Notes: a model not told the origin generated them from the letters alone. A stretch of DNA of 64,000 nucleotides from Sphingomonas cannabina (GCF_021391395.1 NZ_CP090059.1:2837001-2901000), one strand, 5' to 3'; numbered from the stretch's first letter, positions 9,262 through 18,985 are shown. A program made the numbers and translations.

Positions 9262-10680
9262 TTAGCCTTTCATCTGGCGGGCGATCGCCTTGCGGGTGGC
9301 CGCTCCATACGGCGGCTTGAGGCCGGCAAGCCTGGCGACGTCGAGTCTCGACTGCTGGAACACCGCACGGGCGTGGCTGAAGGTCCTGAAGCCGTCGCGA
9401 CCGTGATAGGCCCCCATACCGGATGGACCAATGCCGCCGAAGGGAAGCTCCTCCATCGAGACGTGGAAGATTACGTCGTCGATCGTCACCCCACCCGAGA
9501 TGGTGCGGTCGAGCACGCGACGGCGTTCGGCGGCGTCGGAGCCGAAATAGTAGAGGCCGAGCGGTCGGTCGCGGCGGTTCACCTCGGCGATGGCATCGTC
9601 GATCGTCTCATAGCGGCGGACGGGAAGGATCGGGCCGAAGATCTCCTCCTGCATCACCGTCATGTCGTCGGTCGCATTGCGGACGATGGTCAGCGGCATC
9701 TTGCGGCTGTTACTGGCGGCGAAGTCCTCATTCGCCGGATTGACCGTGACCAGCTCGGCGCCCTTGGCGCGGGCATCCTCCAGCCAGTCGTGGAGGCGCT
9801 GGTGATGACGATCGTTGATGACCGAGGTGTAGTCGGGATTGGCGAGCAGCGTCGGGTACATCGCCGAGGCGGAGGCCACGAGCGCGTCGACCACTTCCCC
9901 CTCCTTTTCATTCGGCACCAGCATATAATCGGGGGCGAGGCAGATTTGTCCCGCGTTGAGCATCTTGCCCATCGCCACCCGCTCCGCGGTCTTGCGAACG
10001 TCGGCGGAGCGGCCGAGGATCACCGGGGACTTGCCGCCGAGCTCGAGCGTCACCGGGGTCAGATTGTCGGCGGCGGCGTGGAGAATATGACGACCGATGC
10101 CGGTAGCGCCGGTGAAGATGAGATGGTCGAACGGCAGCTCGGCGAACGCCTTGCCGACATCGGGGCCGCCGGAGACGAATGCCAGCTCCTCGGGCGCAAA
10201 ATAGCGCGGCGTCAGTTCCTCGAACAGCGCGGCGACGCGGGGGGTATATTCGCTGGTCTTGACCATTGCCCGGTTACCGGCGGCGAGGATGCCGGCGAGC
10301 GGCGCCATTACCAGATTGACCGGGAAGTTCCACGGGCTGATCACGCCGACCACGCCCTTGGGCTGGAACTCGACGCGGGCGCGGGCGCCGAGCAGGCCGA
10401 GCGGAAACAGCACCGGCCGTCGCTCCGGCCGCGACCATCGCTCGAGGTGCTTCAGGGCATGGCGGAGCGGGGCGACCGAGGCGGCGATGTCGGTGATCAT
10501 CGACTGTTCGCGGCTGCGATGGCCGAAATCCTCGCTGAGGGCGTCGCAGAAGGCGTCGGCATTGTCCGCAACCATCGCGATCGCGCGCTTGAGGCGGTCC
10601 TTGCGAGTGGCGATGGCGACCGGCAGTTCGGCGGTGAAGGCGGCGCGCTGGGCCGCGAGAATTGCCGTAAGATCGGTCAT
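9262..10680 (-). CDS. Coniferyl-aldehyde-dehydrogenase-like aldehyde dehydrogenase
   Basis: A 472-residue aldehyde dehydrogenase. Seen: VISPWNFPVNLVMAPL (cofactor region), FTGATGIGRHIL, the catalytic Glu in LELGGKSPV, the catalytic Cys in GQICLAPDY near residue 244, and EEIFGPILPV. The short length, absence of the N-terminal extension and the GGVTIDDVIFH/EELPFGGIGPSGMG segment match the ALDH3/coniferyl aldehyde dehydrogenase branch, which oxidises aromatic or fatty aldehydes to acids. The frame stays open far upstream, but homology starts at MTDLTAILAAQ; the ATG at 10680 follows GAAGAGGGCC. An aldehyde from the neighbouring monooxygenase route is a possible substrate (inference). Confidence 0.9.
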   Translation of the reverse strand: MTDLTAILAAQRAAFTAELPVAIATRKDRLKRAIAMVADNADAFCDALSEDFGHRSREQSMITDIAASVAPLRHALKHLERWSRPERRPVLFPLGLLGARARVEFQPKGVVGVISPWNFPVNLVMAPLAGILAAGNRAMVKTSEYTPRVAALFEELTPRYFAPEELAFVSGGPDVGKAFAELPFDHLIFTGATGIGRHILHAAADNLTPVTLELGGKSPVILGRSADVRKTAERVAMGKMLNAGQICLAPDYMLVPNEKEGEVVDALVASASAMYPTLLANPDYTSVINDRHHQRLHDWLEDARAKGAELVTVNPANEDFAASNSRKMPLTIVRNATDDMTVMQEEIFGPILPVRRYETIDDAIAEVNRRDRPLGLYYFGSDAAERRRVLDRTISGGVTIDDVIFHVSMEELPFGGIGPSGMGAYHGRDGFRTFSHARAVFQQSRLDVARLAGLKPPYGAATRKAIARQMKG

Positions 10681-10699
10681 CGGCCCTCTTCCCGGATAT

Positions 10700-11461
10700 T
10701 TACTGACCCCAGTGTAAATAGGCTTCGGGCCTTTGGGCAAGGCTGCTCGCGAGCCACAGCCACACGACGAAGGCGCCAGCTGCAAGTAATGTCCCCAGCG
10801 GGAGGCGGTCGGTCGCACGCATCCGACGCACCAGCGCCACGCCGAGCCCGAGCAGACAGGCGATGAGCAGCACCGCCGGCAACGCACGCCAGCCGAGCCA
10901 CAGGCCGATCGCCCCGAACAGCTTGGTGTCGCCGCCGCCGAGACCTTCCCGACCCCGCAGCCGCCGATAGCCGGCCGCGACCAGCCACAACACCGCGAAA
11001 CCGGCGACGCCACTGATCAGCCGGTCGGCGAGCGGCGGCAGACCGAGGATCGTGCCCGACAGCGCCAGCGCACCCGTCAGCTCGTTCGGCAACCAGAAAG
11101 CTCGCAAATCGATCGCAGCCAACGCGAGCAGCAGCCAACCGAACAGTGCCCCCGCCGCCCCTTCCCAGCCCGGCACGGCGAAGCCGGCAGCAAGGCCGAT
11201 CAGCGCCCCGACCGCCTCGGTAACGGGATGGCTCGGCGCGATCGCAGCGCCGCACGTCCGGCACCGGCCACGAAGCGCGAGATACCCAACCAGCGGCACC
11301 AGCTCGAAGCCATTGAGCGTCCGTCCGCAGCCGTCGCATTGCGAGCGGCCGCGGAGCGCCGACCGCCCTTCGGGCCAGCGGATCGCGACGGTGGCGATGA
11401 AGCTGCCGAACACCGAACCGAGGAGACCGAGCAGCAGCGGCCAGAGCGGCTCGACCGGCAT
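10700..11461 (-). CDS. Prepilin peptidase / N-methyltransferase (A24 family)
   Basis: A 253-residue polytopic membrane aspartic protease. Seen: GSFIATVAIRWPEG at the start, the zinc-binding cysteine pairs C-x2-C near 42-45 and again near 67-70, and the catalytic Asp residues in AAIDLRAFWLP and GLGGGDTKLFGAIG (the G-x-G-D motif of the family). It cleaves and N-methylates type IV pilin or type II secretion pseudopilin precursors in the inner membrane. No pilin or secretion genes lie in this window, so its partners must be elsewhere. The ATG at 11461 lies 5 bases after the stop of the upstream GFA gene, implying co-transcription. Confidence 0.92.
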   Translation of the reverse strand: MPVEPLWPLLLGLLGSVFGSFIATVAIRWPEGRSALRGRSQCDGCGRTLNGFELVPLVGYLALRGRCRTCGAAIAPSHPVTEAVGALIGLAAGFAVPGWEGAAGALFGWLLLALAAIDLRAFWLPNELTGALALSGTILGLPPLADRLISGVAGFAVLWLVAAGYRRLRGREGLGGGDTKLFGAIGLWLGWRALPAVLLIACLLGLGVALVRRMRATDRLPLGTLLAAGAFVVWLWLASSLAQRPEAYLHWGQ

Positions 11462-11465
11462 CGGC

Positions 11466-11903
11466 TCAGCGGGTCAGCAAGGCGAAGAACTCGGCCGGCG
11501 GCGGAGCCTCCGCAAAGGCGGGAACCCCGTCGGGAAGTGCAACCCACGGCTGCTTGCGCTTCACCCAGATATGCGCGCGCGGCTCCAGCCGATCGCTGTC
11601 GTCGAGCGTGCCGGCGCGGATGATCCGGAGCTGCGGCCGGGCGCTGTTCACGTTCCACAGCCGCGTATGGCACGTGCCGCAGATATATTGAGTGGAGATC
11701 GATCCGCTCGGGTTGGTGAAGGCGTAGGTGACGATGGGCCCTTCGCCTGCCACCTCGTCCTCGCCCACCACACCCTGCATGGTGAAGGCGCTGCCCGACC
11801 AGGTCTGGCAGTCGCGGCAATGGCAGCAATAGACCGGCGGCAGCATTTCGAGCGCGAGCGTGTAGCGGCTCGCCCCGCAGCGGCAGCCGCCGGTGACGGT
11901 CAC
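11466..11903 (-). CDS. GFA-family (CENP-V/GFA domain) zinc protein
   Basis: A 145-residue protein with the GFA fold. Cysteines that bind zinc are visible: GGCRCGA at the start, YCCHCRDCQ near residue 28, and ICGTCHTRLW near 80. Founding members bind glutathione-formaldehyde adducts, but most family members have no proven substrate, so no reaction is assigned. The GTG start at 11903 overlaps the asd stop (GTGA), so translation is coupled to asd. Upstream the frame stays open, but that part is antisense-like shadow of asd. Confidence 0.85.
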   Translation of the reverse strand: MTVTGGCRCGASRYTLALEMLPPVYCCHCRDCQTWSGSAFTMQGVVGEDEVAGEGPIVTYAFTNPSGSISTQYICGTCHTRLWNVNSARPQLRIIRAGTLDDSDRLEPRAHIWVKRKQPWVALPDGVPAFAEAPPPAEFFALLTR

Positions 11904-12928
11904 GCCGCCTTCTTGAGGTGCCGGCGCCCGAGCAGCTCGGCGATCTGAACGGCGTTGAGCGCGGCGCCCTTGCGGAGATTGTCGGAGACGCACCACAGCG
12001 CGAGGCCGTTCTCGACCGTCGGGTCCTCGCGGACGCGGCTGACGTAGGTCGCATATTCGCCGACGCACTCGACCGGAGTCACGTATCCGCCGTCCTCGCG
12101 CTTGTCGACGAGCATGATGCCCGGCGCCTCGCGCAGGATCGCCTGGGCCTCGGCGGCGGAGATCTCGTCCTCGAACTCGATGTTGATCGCCTCCGAATGG
12201 CCGACGAACACCGGCACGCGGACGCAGGTAGCGGTGACCTTGATCTTGGGATCGAGGATCTTCTTGGTCTCGACCACCATCTTCCACTCTTCCTTGGTCG
12301 AGCCGTCGTCGAGGAAGCTGTCGATGTGCGGGATCACGTTGAACGCGATCTGCTTGGTGAACTTCTTGGGCTCGGCGCTGTCGCCGACGAAGATGTTGCG
12401 GCTCTGCTCGAACAGCTCGTCCATGCCCGCCTTGCCGGCGCCCGAGACCGACTGATAGGTCGCGACCACCACGCGCTTGATCTTCGCGGCGTCGTGGAGC
12501 GGCTTCAGCGCCACCACCATCTGCGCGGTCGAGCAGTTCGGGTTGGCGATGATGTTGCGCTTCACATAGCCGTCGATCGCCTCCGGGTTCACCTCAGGCA
12601 CGATCAGCGGCACGTCGGGGTCCATGCGGTAGAGCGAGGCATTGTCGATCACCGTGCAGCCGGCGGCGGCGAAGCGCGGCGCGTGCGCCTTCGAGCCGTC
12701 GGAGCCGATCGCGAAGATCGCCATGTCCCAGCCCTTGGGATCGAAGGACTCGATGTTCTGGACGCGCAGCTTGCGCCCGGTCTCGCCAAAGTCGATCTCG
12801 TCGCCCTGGCTGCGCGACGAGGCGAGCACCGCGATGTCGTCGATCGGGAACTCGCGCTCGGCGAGGATCGCGAGCACCTCACGCCCGACATTGCCGGTCG
12901 CGCCGGCGACAACCACACGGTAACCCAT
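11900..12928 (-). CDS. asd: Aspartate-semialdehyde dehydrogenase
   Basis: A 342-residue enzyme that reduces aspartyl phosphate to aspartate semialdehyde with NADPH, the branch point to lysine, diaminopimelate, methionine and threonine. Seen: N-terminal Rossmann motif VVVAGATGNVGREVL, the catalytic Cys in ANPNCSTAQMVV near residue 132, and late RVPVFVGHSEAINIE with the acid-base His. The ATG at 12928, preceded by GGAACG, gives the conserved MGYRVVVAG start; an upstream ATG at 12955 lies in an inverted repeat and is less likely. The GFA gene overlaps its stop. Confidence 0.95.
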   Translation of the reverse strand: MGYRVVVAGATGNVGREVLAILAEREFPIDDIAVLASSRSQGDEIDFGETGRKLRVQNIESFDPKGWDMAIFAIGSDGSKAHAPRFAAAGCTVIDNASLYRMDPDVPLIVPEVNPEAIDGYVKRNIIANPNCSTAQMVVALKPLHDAAKIKRVVVATYQSVSGAGKAGMDELFEQSRNIFVGDSAEPKKFTKQIAFNVIPHIDSFLDDGSTKEEWKMVVETKKILDPKIKVTATCVRVPVFVGHSEAINIEFEDEISAAEAQAILREAPGIMLVDKREDGGYVTPVECVGEYATYVSRVREDPTVENGLALWCVSDNLRKGAALNAVQIAELLGRRHLKKAA

Positions 12929-12950
12929 ATCCGTCGTTCCATCCGTAATC

Positions 12951-13028
12951 GTCATCCCGGCGGAAGCCGGGATCTCGTGCCTCAGGCCGTTCGCTGCCGC
13001 ATGAGATCCCGGCTTTCGCCGGGATGAC
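12951..13028. repeat. Inverted intergenic repeat pair, family 1 (GTCATCCCGGC type)
   Basis: Arms GTCATCCCGG..AAGCCGGGATC and its inverse flank a ~30-bp spacer between asd and the peptidase gene. Each arm is itself a small hairpin. The same family occurs at 26972-27049. Confidence 0.9.
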
Positions 13029-13082
13029 GGTTTAGTGTCGCCGCGCGGTTACGCTTCCCGCGCGCTCTCGGCAACCCAAGCT

Positions 13083-15314
13083 CTACTTGGGCCCGGCCCC
13101 CACCGTCCTATCGAGGAAGTTGAGGATGGTCGTCCAGACATGGATATCCTTCACCGCCGAGTGGGTCTTGCCCGGATAGAGCATCATCTCGAACGGCGTG
13201 TTGGTCGCCTGCATCTTCGCGGCGAAGGCCGTCGTGTGATCCAGCACGACATTGTCGTCGGACATGCCGTGGATCAGCATCAGCGGATCGGTGATCTTCG
13301 GCGCGTTGTCGATCGCGTTGGACGCGGCATAAGCCTTCGGGTCCGTCCGCGGATTGCCCATGTAGCGCTCGGTATAATGGGTGTCGTAGAGTTCCCACTT
13401 GGTCACCGGCGCGCCGGCGATGCCGGCCGCATAGACGCCGGGATTCGCCTCCAGCATCTTGAGCGTCATGTAGCCGCCATAGGACCAGCCGTAGATCGCG
13501 ATCCGCTTCGGATCGACGAAATCCAGCGTCTTCAGATAGTTCGCACCCGCAAGCTGATCCTGGACCTCAACTGATCCCATCGCGTGCCAGATCGCGTCCT
13601 CGAACGCCTTGCCACGATTGGCCGAGCCGCGATTGTCGATCTGGAAGACGATATAACCCTTGTCCACGAGCAGCTGGTGGAGCGGCCCGCCCCAGCTGCG
13701 GCTGACGGTCTGGCTGTGCGGACCGCCATAATGTTCGAAGAATACGGGGTATTTCTTGCCGGGCTCGAGCGGCGGCGTGATCATCTGCCAGTGCAGCGTC
13801 GCACCGTCGGCAGTCTTGAGGTCGCCGAAACGGGTCTGCTGATGGCTGGCGAGATAGGGGTAATAGGGATGCCCCGCAGCCAGCGCGTTCTCGCTGATCC
13901 AGGCGGTGCGCTGGCCGGTCGTATCGGCGAGATAAACTTCGGTCGGCTGCTCCGGATTGGAGCGCGTGACGATGAAATGCGTCGCGCTCTTGTCCGCGAC
14001 CGCGCTGTTCCACCAGCCGACGCCGGTCAGCCGCGTGATCGCGCCCGTCTTGCCGAGGTCGAGGCTGTAGAGGTGGCGCTCCAGCACGTCGTCCTTGTTG
14101 CCGAGGAAGTAGAGCTTCTCGTTGGCTTCATCGACCGCGACGACGCTCGCGACCTCCCAGTCGCCTTTGGTCAGTTGCTTCCAGCGCCCCTTGACGTCGA
14201 GGCGATAGAGATGGCCGTGACCGTCACGCTCCGACCACCAGATGAAGCTGCCGTCCTTCATCGGCTCGAGCCCGAAGTCGCCCTCCTTCTCGGGCGAGGT
14301 GGCGAGATTGATCCAGCTCTTGGGCTCAGCCTTCTCGCTGAACAGCAGCGTCGAGGCGCCGGTGGCGGGATCGACCTTGAGCACGTCGAGCTGGGTCTGG
14401 GTGCGGTTCATGCGCTGGACGAGCAGCGCGGAGCCGTCGGGCATCCACTTCACGCGGGTGAGATAGATGTCCTTGTCCTTGCCGAGGTCGACGCGGACCT
14501 TGCCCGAGCCGTCCGGGCGCATGACGTAGAGCTCGACCAGCACGTTGGGGGTGCCGGCGGCGGGATAGCGCTGGTCGAACACCTTGGCGCCGTCCGCGCC
14601 GATCGCGGTGCGGGTGACGATGCCGACCGGCGCCTCGTCGAAGCGCTCGACGGCGATATGTTGCTCGTCGGGCGACCACCAATAGCCGGTCGAGCGGTCC
14701 ATCTCCTCCTGCGCGACGAACTCGGCCTCGCCCCAGTGGACGGTGCCGGCCCCGTCCGGGGTGATCTTCTTGTCCTTGCCGGTGGCGAAATCGAGAATGT
14801 GGAGATTCTGGTCGCGCACGAAGCTCACGAACTTGCCGCCCGGGCTGACCGCCGGGTTGAGCTCGCCGTCGGGCGTGTTGGTCAGGCGGTGGACGTTGCC
14901 GTCGAGGGTGGCGAGGTAGAGATCGCCGTCGAGCGGGACCAGGATCGAATGGCCGTCGGTCGACCATTGATAGTCGACGATGCCGCGCTGGTTGCCGATG
15001 CGAGCGCGCTCGCGCTGCATCTTCTCGGCCTCGCTCAGTTCGGCGCCGGTGCCGACCTTCTTGCTGTCGACCAGCATGCGCCATTCGCCGGTGGCGGTGT
15101 CCATCGCCCACAGGTCGTAGCGGTCCTTCTCGTCGGCGCGCGGGCGCAGCGAGGTCACCAGCTTGCCGTCGGGCGACATGGCGAGCGCGCGCGGCTTCTC
15201 GCCGGAAAGGTCGGGGCTGGCGAAGACGCGCTGGAGAGTGAGATCCTGGGCGTCAGCAGGAAGGGTCATGGCGGCGACGGTGGCGGCAGCGGCCGCGGCG
15301 AGGAGGCGATGCAT
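13083..15314 (-). CDS. Exported DPP-IV-like S9 serine peptidase
   Basis: A 743-residue peptidase with a signal peptide (MHRLLAAAAAATVAAMTLPADA), followed by a beta-propeller of the DPP-IV N-terminal type (to about residue 480) and a C-terminal alpha/beta hydrolase domain. The catalytic triad is visible: Ser in GWSYGG near 612, Asp in HGMSDDNVV near 686, His in GKTHSAV near 716. The EE motif region (VAQEEMDRSTGYWW) of the dipeptidyl-peptidase subfamily is also present, supporting release of N-terminal dipeptides in the periplasm. The ATG at 15314 is chosen because it begins the signal peptide. Confidence 0.93.
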   Translation of the reverse strand: MHRLLAAAAAATVAAMTLPADAQDLTLQRVFASPDLSGEKPRALAMSPDGKLVTSLRPRADEKDRYDLWAMDTATGEWRMLVDSKKVGTGAELSEAEKMQRERARIGNQRGIVDYQWSTDGHSILVPLDGDLYLATLDGNVHRLTNTPDGELNPAVSPGGKFVSFVRDQNLHILDFATGKDKKITPDGAGTVHWGEAEFVAQEEMDRSTGYWWSPDEQHIAVERFDEAPVGIVTRTAIGADGAKVFDQRYPAAGTPNVLVELYVMRPDGSGKVRVDLGKDKDIYLTRVKWMPDGSALLVQRMNRTQTQLDVLKVDPATGASTLLFSEKAEPKSWINLATSPEKEGDFGLEPMKDGSFIWWSERDGHGHLYRLDVKGRWKQLTKGDWEVASVVAVDEANEKLYFLGNKDDVLERHLYSLDLGKTGAITRLTGVGWWNSAVADKSATHFIVTRSNPEQPTEVYLADTTGQRTAWISENALAAGHPYYPYLASHQQTRFGDLKTADGATLHWQMITPPLEPGKKYPVFFEHYGGPHSQTVSRSWGGPLHQLLVDKGYIVFQIDNRGSANRGKAFEDAIWHAMGSVEVQDQLAGANYLKTLDFVDPKRIAIYGWSYGGYMTLKMLEANPGVYAAGIAGAPVTKWELYDTHYTERYMGNPRTDPKAYAASNAIDNAPKITDPLMLIHGMSDDNVVLDHTTAFAAKMQATNTPFEMMLYPGKTHSAVKDIHVWTTILNFLDRTVGAGPK

Positions 15315-15356
15315 GGGCGGGTGTGTAACGACCCGCCCGCTCCTCGCCAACCCGGC

Positions 15357-16727
15357 TCAGGCCGGTTGCGCGGCCGCCGTCCGCGGACTTCTGCGGATGG
15401 GCAGAGATCGTCCGGCCAGAATCGAGCGCCACGCCCATTCGACCGGGGCGATCCTGTAGTAGCGCAGATAGACATTCGCCGCCCATAGCAGCAGCGCGTT
15501 CACCGCGACGGCGGTCAGCATCCAGACCGCCCAGCTGTGCTTACCATAAAGGCCGAGCGCGAAGGGCGGATAGAGGATCCACAGGCAGATGATCGTCTGG
15601 GCGATGTAGAGGGTGAGCGCGGTTCGGCCGGCGGCCTCGAACGGCTTCAGCAAGCCGGCGCCAGCCGCTGTCCGCAGCAGCAAGTGGATGAGGCCGATAT
15701 GGCCGAGCGTGGTGGCGAGCCGCGCCAGCTCCTGCGTCGCCCAGGTGATCGAAGGGCCCTCGTAATCGGCGAGATCGTTGAACGCGCCGATCGCGCGGAT
15801 GGCCAGGCCAAAGGCGTAGCAGGCAAACGTCAGGAGCAGGTAGAAGCGCGTCGAACGGTTACCCTGGATCACACCCCATTTGAACAGCGCCGCGCCAATC
15901 AGCATCGTCGCCGCCGCCTCCCAGATCCATATCGGTTCGAGGAACATGCCCTCGAGATAGAGGAAGATACTCCATTGCGCTTGCGCCCAGCTCATGAAGC
16001 TGCCCGTCGCGGCGGAGCGCCCCTTGTCCTCGGCGGCCATGCGGGCCTCCATCTCCCGGTGCTGCTTGGCGCGCTCGGCCTTGCGCTTGTCCACATCGGC
16101 AAGGGTCTTCGCATCCTCCTTGCTGATCGGTTCGCCCGCCTTTTGCCTGACTTCGATCGCCGCCGCGCGCTGATCCTGCAGGCGCGTCATCATATAGCCG
16201 GTACCGCCGCCGCCGAGCTGCAGCAGCGCGAAGACCAGGCCGACGCCGAGCAGCCATCTGGCGCTGAGCCGGCGGAACAGGAAGGCGATCAGCGCGGCGA
16301 GGCCGTAGGTGTGGAGGATGTCGCCCGGCCACAGCAGGATGAAGACATGGACCAGGCCGAACAGGAACAGCACGACGTTGCGCCAATAATAGCCGCGCAG
16401 CACCGCCCACCGGCTCTCCGCCGCCCTCTCCGCCCGTTCGGTCAGGATCACCATGCCGACGCCGAACAGCATCTCGAGCAGGCAGCGCGCGGTGCCGTCG
16501 GCAAGGGTATTGCGCAGGAAGAAGGCGATCCGGTCGGCGCCGCTCATGCCGTAGCGGCCGATGTCCACCCACCCCATGAACAGCGCGCCGCCCATGTCGT
16601 TGATGTTCATGAACAGGATGCCGAGAATCGCCACGCCGCGCAGGATGTCGAGACTGGCGAGGCGCGGTGCGCCATCGGGCTCGGCGGCGGTGGTCATCGC
16701 CAACGGCTGGGCGGTGGTATCGGTCAC
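15357..16727 (-). CDS. DUF418-family polytopic membrane protein
   Basis: A 456-residue inner-membrane protein. Seen: N-terminal RLASLDILRGVAILGILFMNI (the HisKA-like DUF418/DUF1624 opening), about ten hydrophobic segments, and the C-terminal DUF418 block with FEAAGRTALTLYIAQTIICLW and GPVEWAWR-like VEWAWRSILAG. A ~60-residue highly charged insert near residues 200-260 (many K, E, R) is probably cytoplasmic. The family is distantly related to acyltransferase-3/heparan N-acetyltransferase proteins; function is unknown. The GTG at 16727 is chosen because AAGGGGGAAG precedes it. Confidence 0.82.
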   Translation of the reverse strand: MTDTTAQPLAMTTAAEPDGAPRLASLDILRGVAILGILFMNINDMGGALFMGWVDIGRYGMSGADRIAFFLRNTLADGTARCLLEMLFGVGMVILTERAERAAESRWAVLRGYYWRNVVLFLFGLVHVFILLWPGDILHTYGLAALIAFLFRRLSARWLLGVGLVFALLQLGGGGTGYMMTRLQDQRAAAIEVRQKAGEPISKEDAKTLADVDKRKAERAKQHREMEARMAAEDKGRSAATGSFMSWAQAQWSIFLYLEGMFLEPIWIWEAAATMLIGAALFKWGVIQGNRSTRFYLLLTFACYAFGLAIRAIGAFNDLADYEGPSITWATQELARLATTLGHIGLIHLLLRTAAGAGLLKPFEAAGRTALTLYIAQTIICLWILYPPFALGLYGKHSWAVWMLTAVAVNALLLWAANVYLRYYRIAPVEWAWRSILAGRSLPIRRSPRTAAAQPA

Positions 16728-16836
16728 GCGCTTCCCCCTTTGGTGTAGGATCAGAGTAACACACCCGGACAAGGGTGCAACGCCAAATCGGGGACGAGGA
16801 AGTATTGTGGAGTAACTGGCCGGCGCCGGAATCGAA

Positions 16837-16869
16837 CGGGGCGACGGAGCCTATTGCTCCGACGCCCCG
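16837..16869 (-). terminator. Strong hairpin downstream of rplS
   Basis: CGGGGCG-x-CGGAGC pairs with its complement over 13-14 bp with one mismatch and a 4-6 base loop, 27-59 bases after the rplS stop. No U-tract follows, so it may be a 3'-end protector more than an intrinsic terminator. Confidence 0.55.
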
Positions 16870-16895
16870 CAAAAGGCTCTCGCGATGGAGGCCGC

Positions 16896-17288
16896 TTATT
16901 CGGCCGCCACGGCCTCCTCGGCCTGGCGGTTGTCGCGGCGCTCGGCGATGCGGGCCGACTTGCCGGTGCGGCCGCGCAGGTAATAAAGCTTGGCGCGGCG
17001 GACGGCGCCCTTGCGCACCACCTCGATCGAATCAACGTTGGGCGAATAGAGCGGGAAGACGCGTTCGACACCCTCGCCGAAGCTGATCTTGCGCACGGTG
17101 AACGAGCTGCCCATGCCCTTGTTGGCGCGGGCGATGCACACGCCCTCGAAGTTCTGGACGCGGGTGCGCTCACCCTCGACCACCTTCACGCCGACCTTGA
17201 GCGTGTCGCCCGGGCGGAATTCCGGAATCTTCTTCGCCTCGTTGAACTTGGCGATCTGCTCGGCTTCGAGCGTCTGGATCAGGTTCAT
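16896..17288 (-). CDS. rplS: 50S ribosomal protein L19
   Basis: A 130-residue L19. Seen: [15 protein letters not shown], the beta-barrel [22 protein letters not shown] (read as two strands), [35 protein letters not shown] and [19 protein letters not shown], all hallmark L19 segments at the 30S-50S interface. The C-terminal tail (residues ~112-130) is slightly extended and acidic. The ATG at 17288 overlaps the trmD stop (ATGA), so the two are translationally coupled, as in the classical rpsP-rimM-trmD-rplS operon. Confidence 0.97.
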   Translation of the reverse strand: MNLIQTLEAEQIAKFNEAKKIPEFRPGDTLKVGVKVVEGERTRVQNFEGVCIARANKGMGSSFTVRKISFGEGVERVFPLYSPNVDSIEVVRKGAVRRAKLYYLRGRTGKSARIAERRDNRQAEEAVAAE

Positions 17289-18022
17289 GACTTGTCCGTC
17301 CTGGTTCTCTGCCGCGCGCCAGAGGGAGAACCGACCCGAGCGCCCTCGTGGCGCTCCCAAAGGTCCGGCCTCCTTAGCCGTGTATCGGTCTCGGCCATCG
17401 ACTTGCGCCAGGCCGCGATCCTCGCATGATCCCCCGATCGCAGCACTTCGGGGATCGTGCGCCCTTCCCATTCGACAGGTCGGGTATAATGCGGATATTC
17501 GAGGAGGCCGCTTTCGAAGCTTTCCTCGTCCCCGCTGGAAGGCGCGCCCATTACGCCGGGAATGAGCCGAATGCAAGCGTCGAGCACCACCAGCGCCGCC
17601 ATCTCGCCGCCGGAGAGGACATAGTCGCCGATCGAGACCGGTTCGATGGGGCGCGCCTCGAACAGACGTTCGTCGATCCCCTCGAAGCGGCCGCAGAGAA
17701 GGACGACGCCGGGGCCGGCGGCGAGCTCGCGCACGCGGGCCTGGGTCAGCGGGCGGCCGCGCGGAGTCATGGCGAGGATCGGGCGCCCCTCCCCCACGCT
17801 ATCGACCGCCGCCGCTAGCACATCGGCGCGCATCACCATGCCGGCGCCGCCGCCGGCGGGCGTGTCGTCGACCGAACGATGTTTGTCCGTGGCGAAATCG
17901 CGGATCTGGACGGTGTCGAGGTTCCAGCGCCCCTCGCGCAGCGCCCGGCCGGCAAGCGACGTACCGAGCGGACCGGGAAACATTTCCGGGTAGAGCGTTA
18001 AGACGGTGGCGGCGAACGGCAT
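17285..18022 (-). CDS. trmD: tRNA (guanine37-N1)-methyltransferase
   Basis: A 245-residue SPOUT methyltransferase that makes m1G37 in tRNAs reading CCN, CUN and CGG codons. Seen: N-terminal [25 protein letters not shown], the SAM knot [28 protein letters not shown], and the C-terminal [17 protein letters not shown]. The start at 18022 is the conserved one; the frame is open upstream but opposite to the 18068 gene. It is only 45 bp from the divergent 18068 gene, so it must have its own promoter, cut off from rimM. Confidence 0.96.
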   Translation of the reverse strand: MPFAATVLTLYPEMFPGPLGTSLAGRALREGRWNLDTVQIRDFATDKHRSVDDTPAGGGAGMVMRADVLAAAVDSVGEGRPILAMTPRGRPLTQARVRELAAGPGVVLLCGRFEGIDERLFEARPIEPVSIGDYVLSGGEMAALVVLDACIRLIPGVMGAPSSGDEESFESGLLEYPHYTRPVEWEGRTIPEVLRSGDHARIAAWRKSMAETDTRLRRPDLWERHEGARVGSPSGARQRTRTDKS

Positions 18023-18067
18023 CGTGCGGCTGTCGCCCGAAGGGCCGCGCTTGGCAAGGGATGACCG

Positions 18068-18985
18068 GTGAACCAGGAATCCGACGACTGCATCATCATC
18101 GGCGCCGGGCCAGCCGGACTGACCACGGCAATCTACCTCGCCCGCTTCCATCTCTCGATTCGGCTGTTCGACAATGGATCGAGCCGCGCGGCGCTGATCC
18201 CGCGGACGATGAACCACGCCGGCTTTCCGGACGGGATCGCCGGCGCCGACCTGCTGACGCTGATGCTGCGCCAGGCGGAGAACTTCGGAGCGGTACGCGA
18301 GACGGTCGAGGTAACCGCAGTGGTGCCGGAGGATCGCGGCTTCCGCGTCGAAGCGGGCAGCCGCGACTATCGCGCCCGGACGGTGCTGCTGGCGACCGGC
18401 GTGGTCAACAACCGGCCCGAGATGGATGCCGAGGAGCATGACCGGGCGCTGGCGCGCGGCCTCATCCGCTACTGCCCGATCTGCGACGGCTATGAGGTGA
18501 CCGACAAGGCGGTCGGCGTGATCGGCACCGGCGAGCATGGCATGCGCGAGGCGCTGTTCCTGCGCGGCTATACCCGGGAGGTGACGCTGATCGCGCACCA
18601 GGGGCCGCACGAGCTCGACGAGACATGCCGGCGCGCGCTCGACGAGGCGGGCGTGGAGCGGATCGACGGGCCTTGCACGCCGATCCGGATCGACGGCGAC
18701 CGGATCGCGGTCGGTACCGCGGAGGGTGAGCGGCGGTTCGACAGCCTCTATCCGGCGCTGGGATCGGTGATCCGCTCAGAGCTGGCGATCCGTGCGGGCG
18801 CGCGGGCGAGCGCCGACGGCTGCCTGGAGGTCGACGAGCACCAGCGCACCTCCGTGCCGGGGCTGTTCGCTGCGGGCGACGTGGTGAAGGGGCTCGACCA
18901 GATCAGCCACGCGATGGGCGAAGCCGGCGTCGCCGCGACGACGATCCGCAACGCGCTGAACGAGATGCGGCCGATTTGGCGCTAG
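18068..18985 (+). CDS. NAD(P)/FAD-dependent oxidoreductase, thioredoxin-reductase-like
   Basis: A 305-residue flavoprotein of the thioredoxin reductase-like class. Seen: GTG start, FAD motif [19 protein letters not shown], the redox-active pair C-x2-C in [11 protein letters not shown] near residue 138, a second Rossmann motif [18 protein letters not shown], and the closing [20 protein letters not shown]. TrxR family members usually have C-A-T-C; C-P-I-C here points to a relative such as a ferredoxin/bacillithiol-type or gliotoxin-like disulfide reductase, so the partner is uncertain. It lies on the plus strand within the minus-strand rimM...trmD block; its stop overlaps that of the 99-residue membrane gene. 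Confidence 0.85.
   Translation: MNQESDDCIIIGAGPAGLTTAIYLARFHLSIRLFDNGSSRAALIPRTMNHAGFPDGIAGADLLTLMLRQAENFGAVRETVEVTAVVPEDRGFRVEAGSRDYRARTVLLATGVVNNRPEMDAEEHDRALARGLIRYCPICDGYEVTDKAVGVIGTGEHGMREALFLRGYTREVTLIAHQGPHELDETCRRALDEAGVERIDGPCTPIRIDGDRIAVGTAEGERRFDSLYPALGSVIRSELAIRAGARASADGCLEVDEHQRTSVPGLFAAGDVVKGLDQISHAMGEAGVAATTIRNALNEMRPIWR

Noticed and set aside
10681-11013. N-terminal extension of the aldehyde dehydrogenase
   Set aside because: It runs antisense-like over the prepilin peptidase gene in another frame, and family homology begins at the ATG at 10680.
13062-13095. Terminator across the S9 peptidase stop (CCCAAG/CTTGGG)
   Set aside because: Only six base pairs, overlaps the stop codon and has no U-tract.
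13584-15488. A ~630-residue plus-strand frame opposite the S9 peptidase
   Set aside because: Same GC shadow; the minus-strand peptidase has a full set of motifs.
16813-16869. tRNA-like 3' end on the minus strand (GTTCGATTCCGGC near a hairpin)
   Set aside because: T-loop-like sequence only; T-stem does not pair, and no acceptor 5' strand, D-arm or anticodon arm is present.
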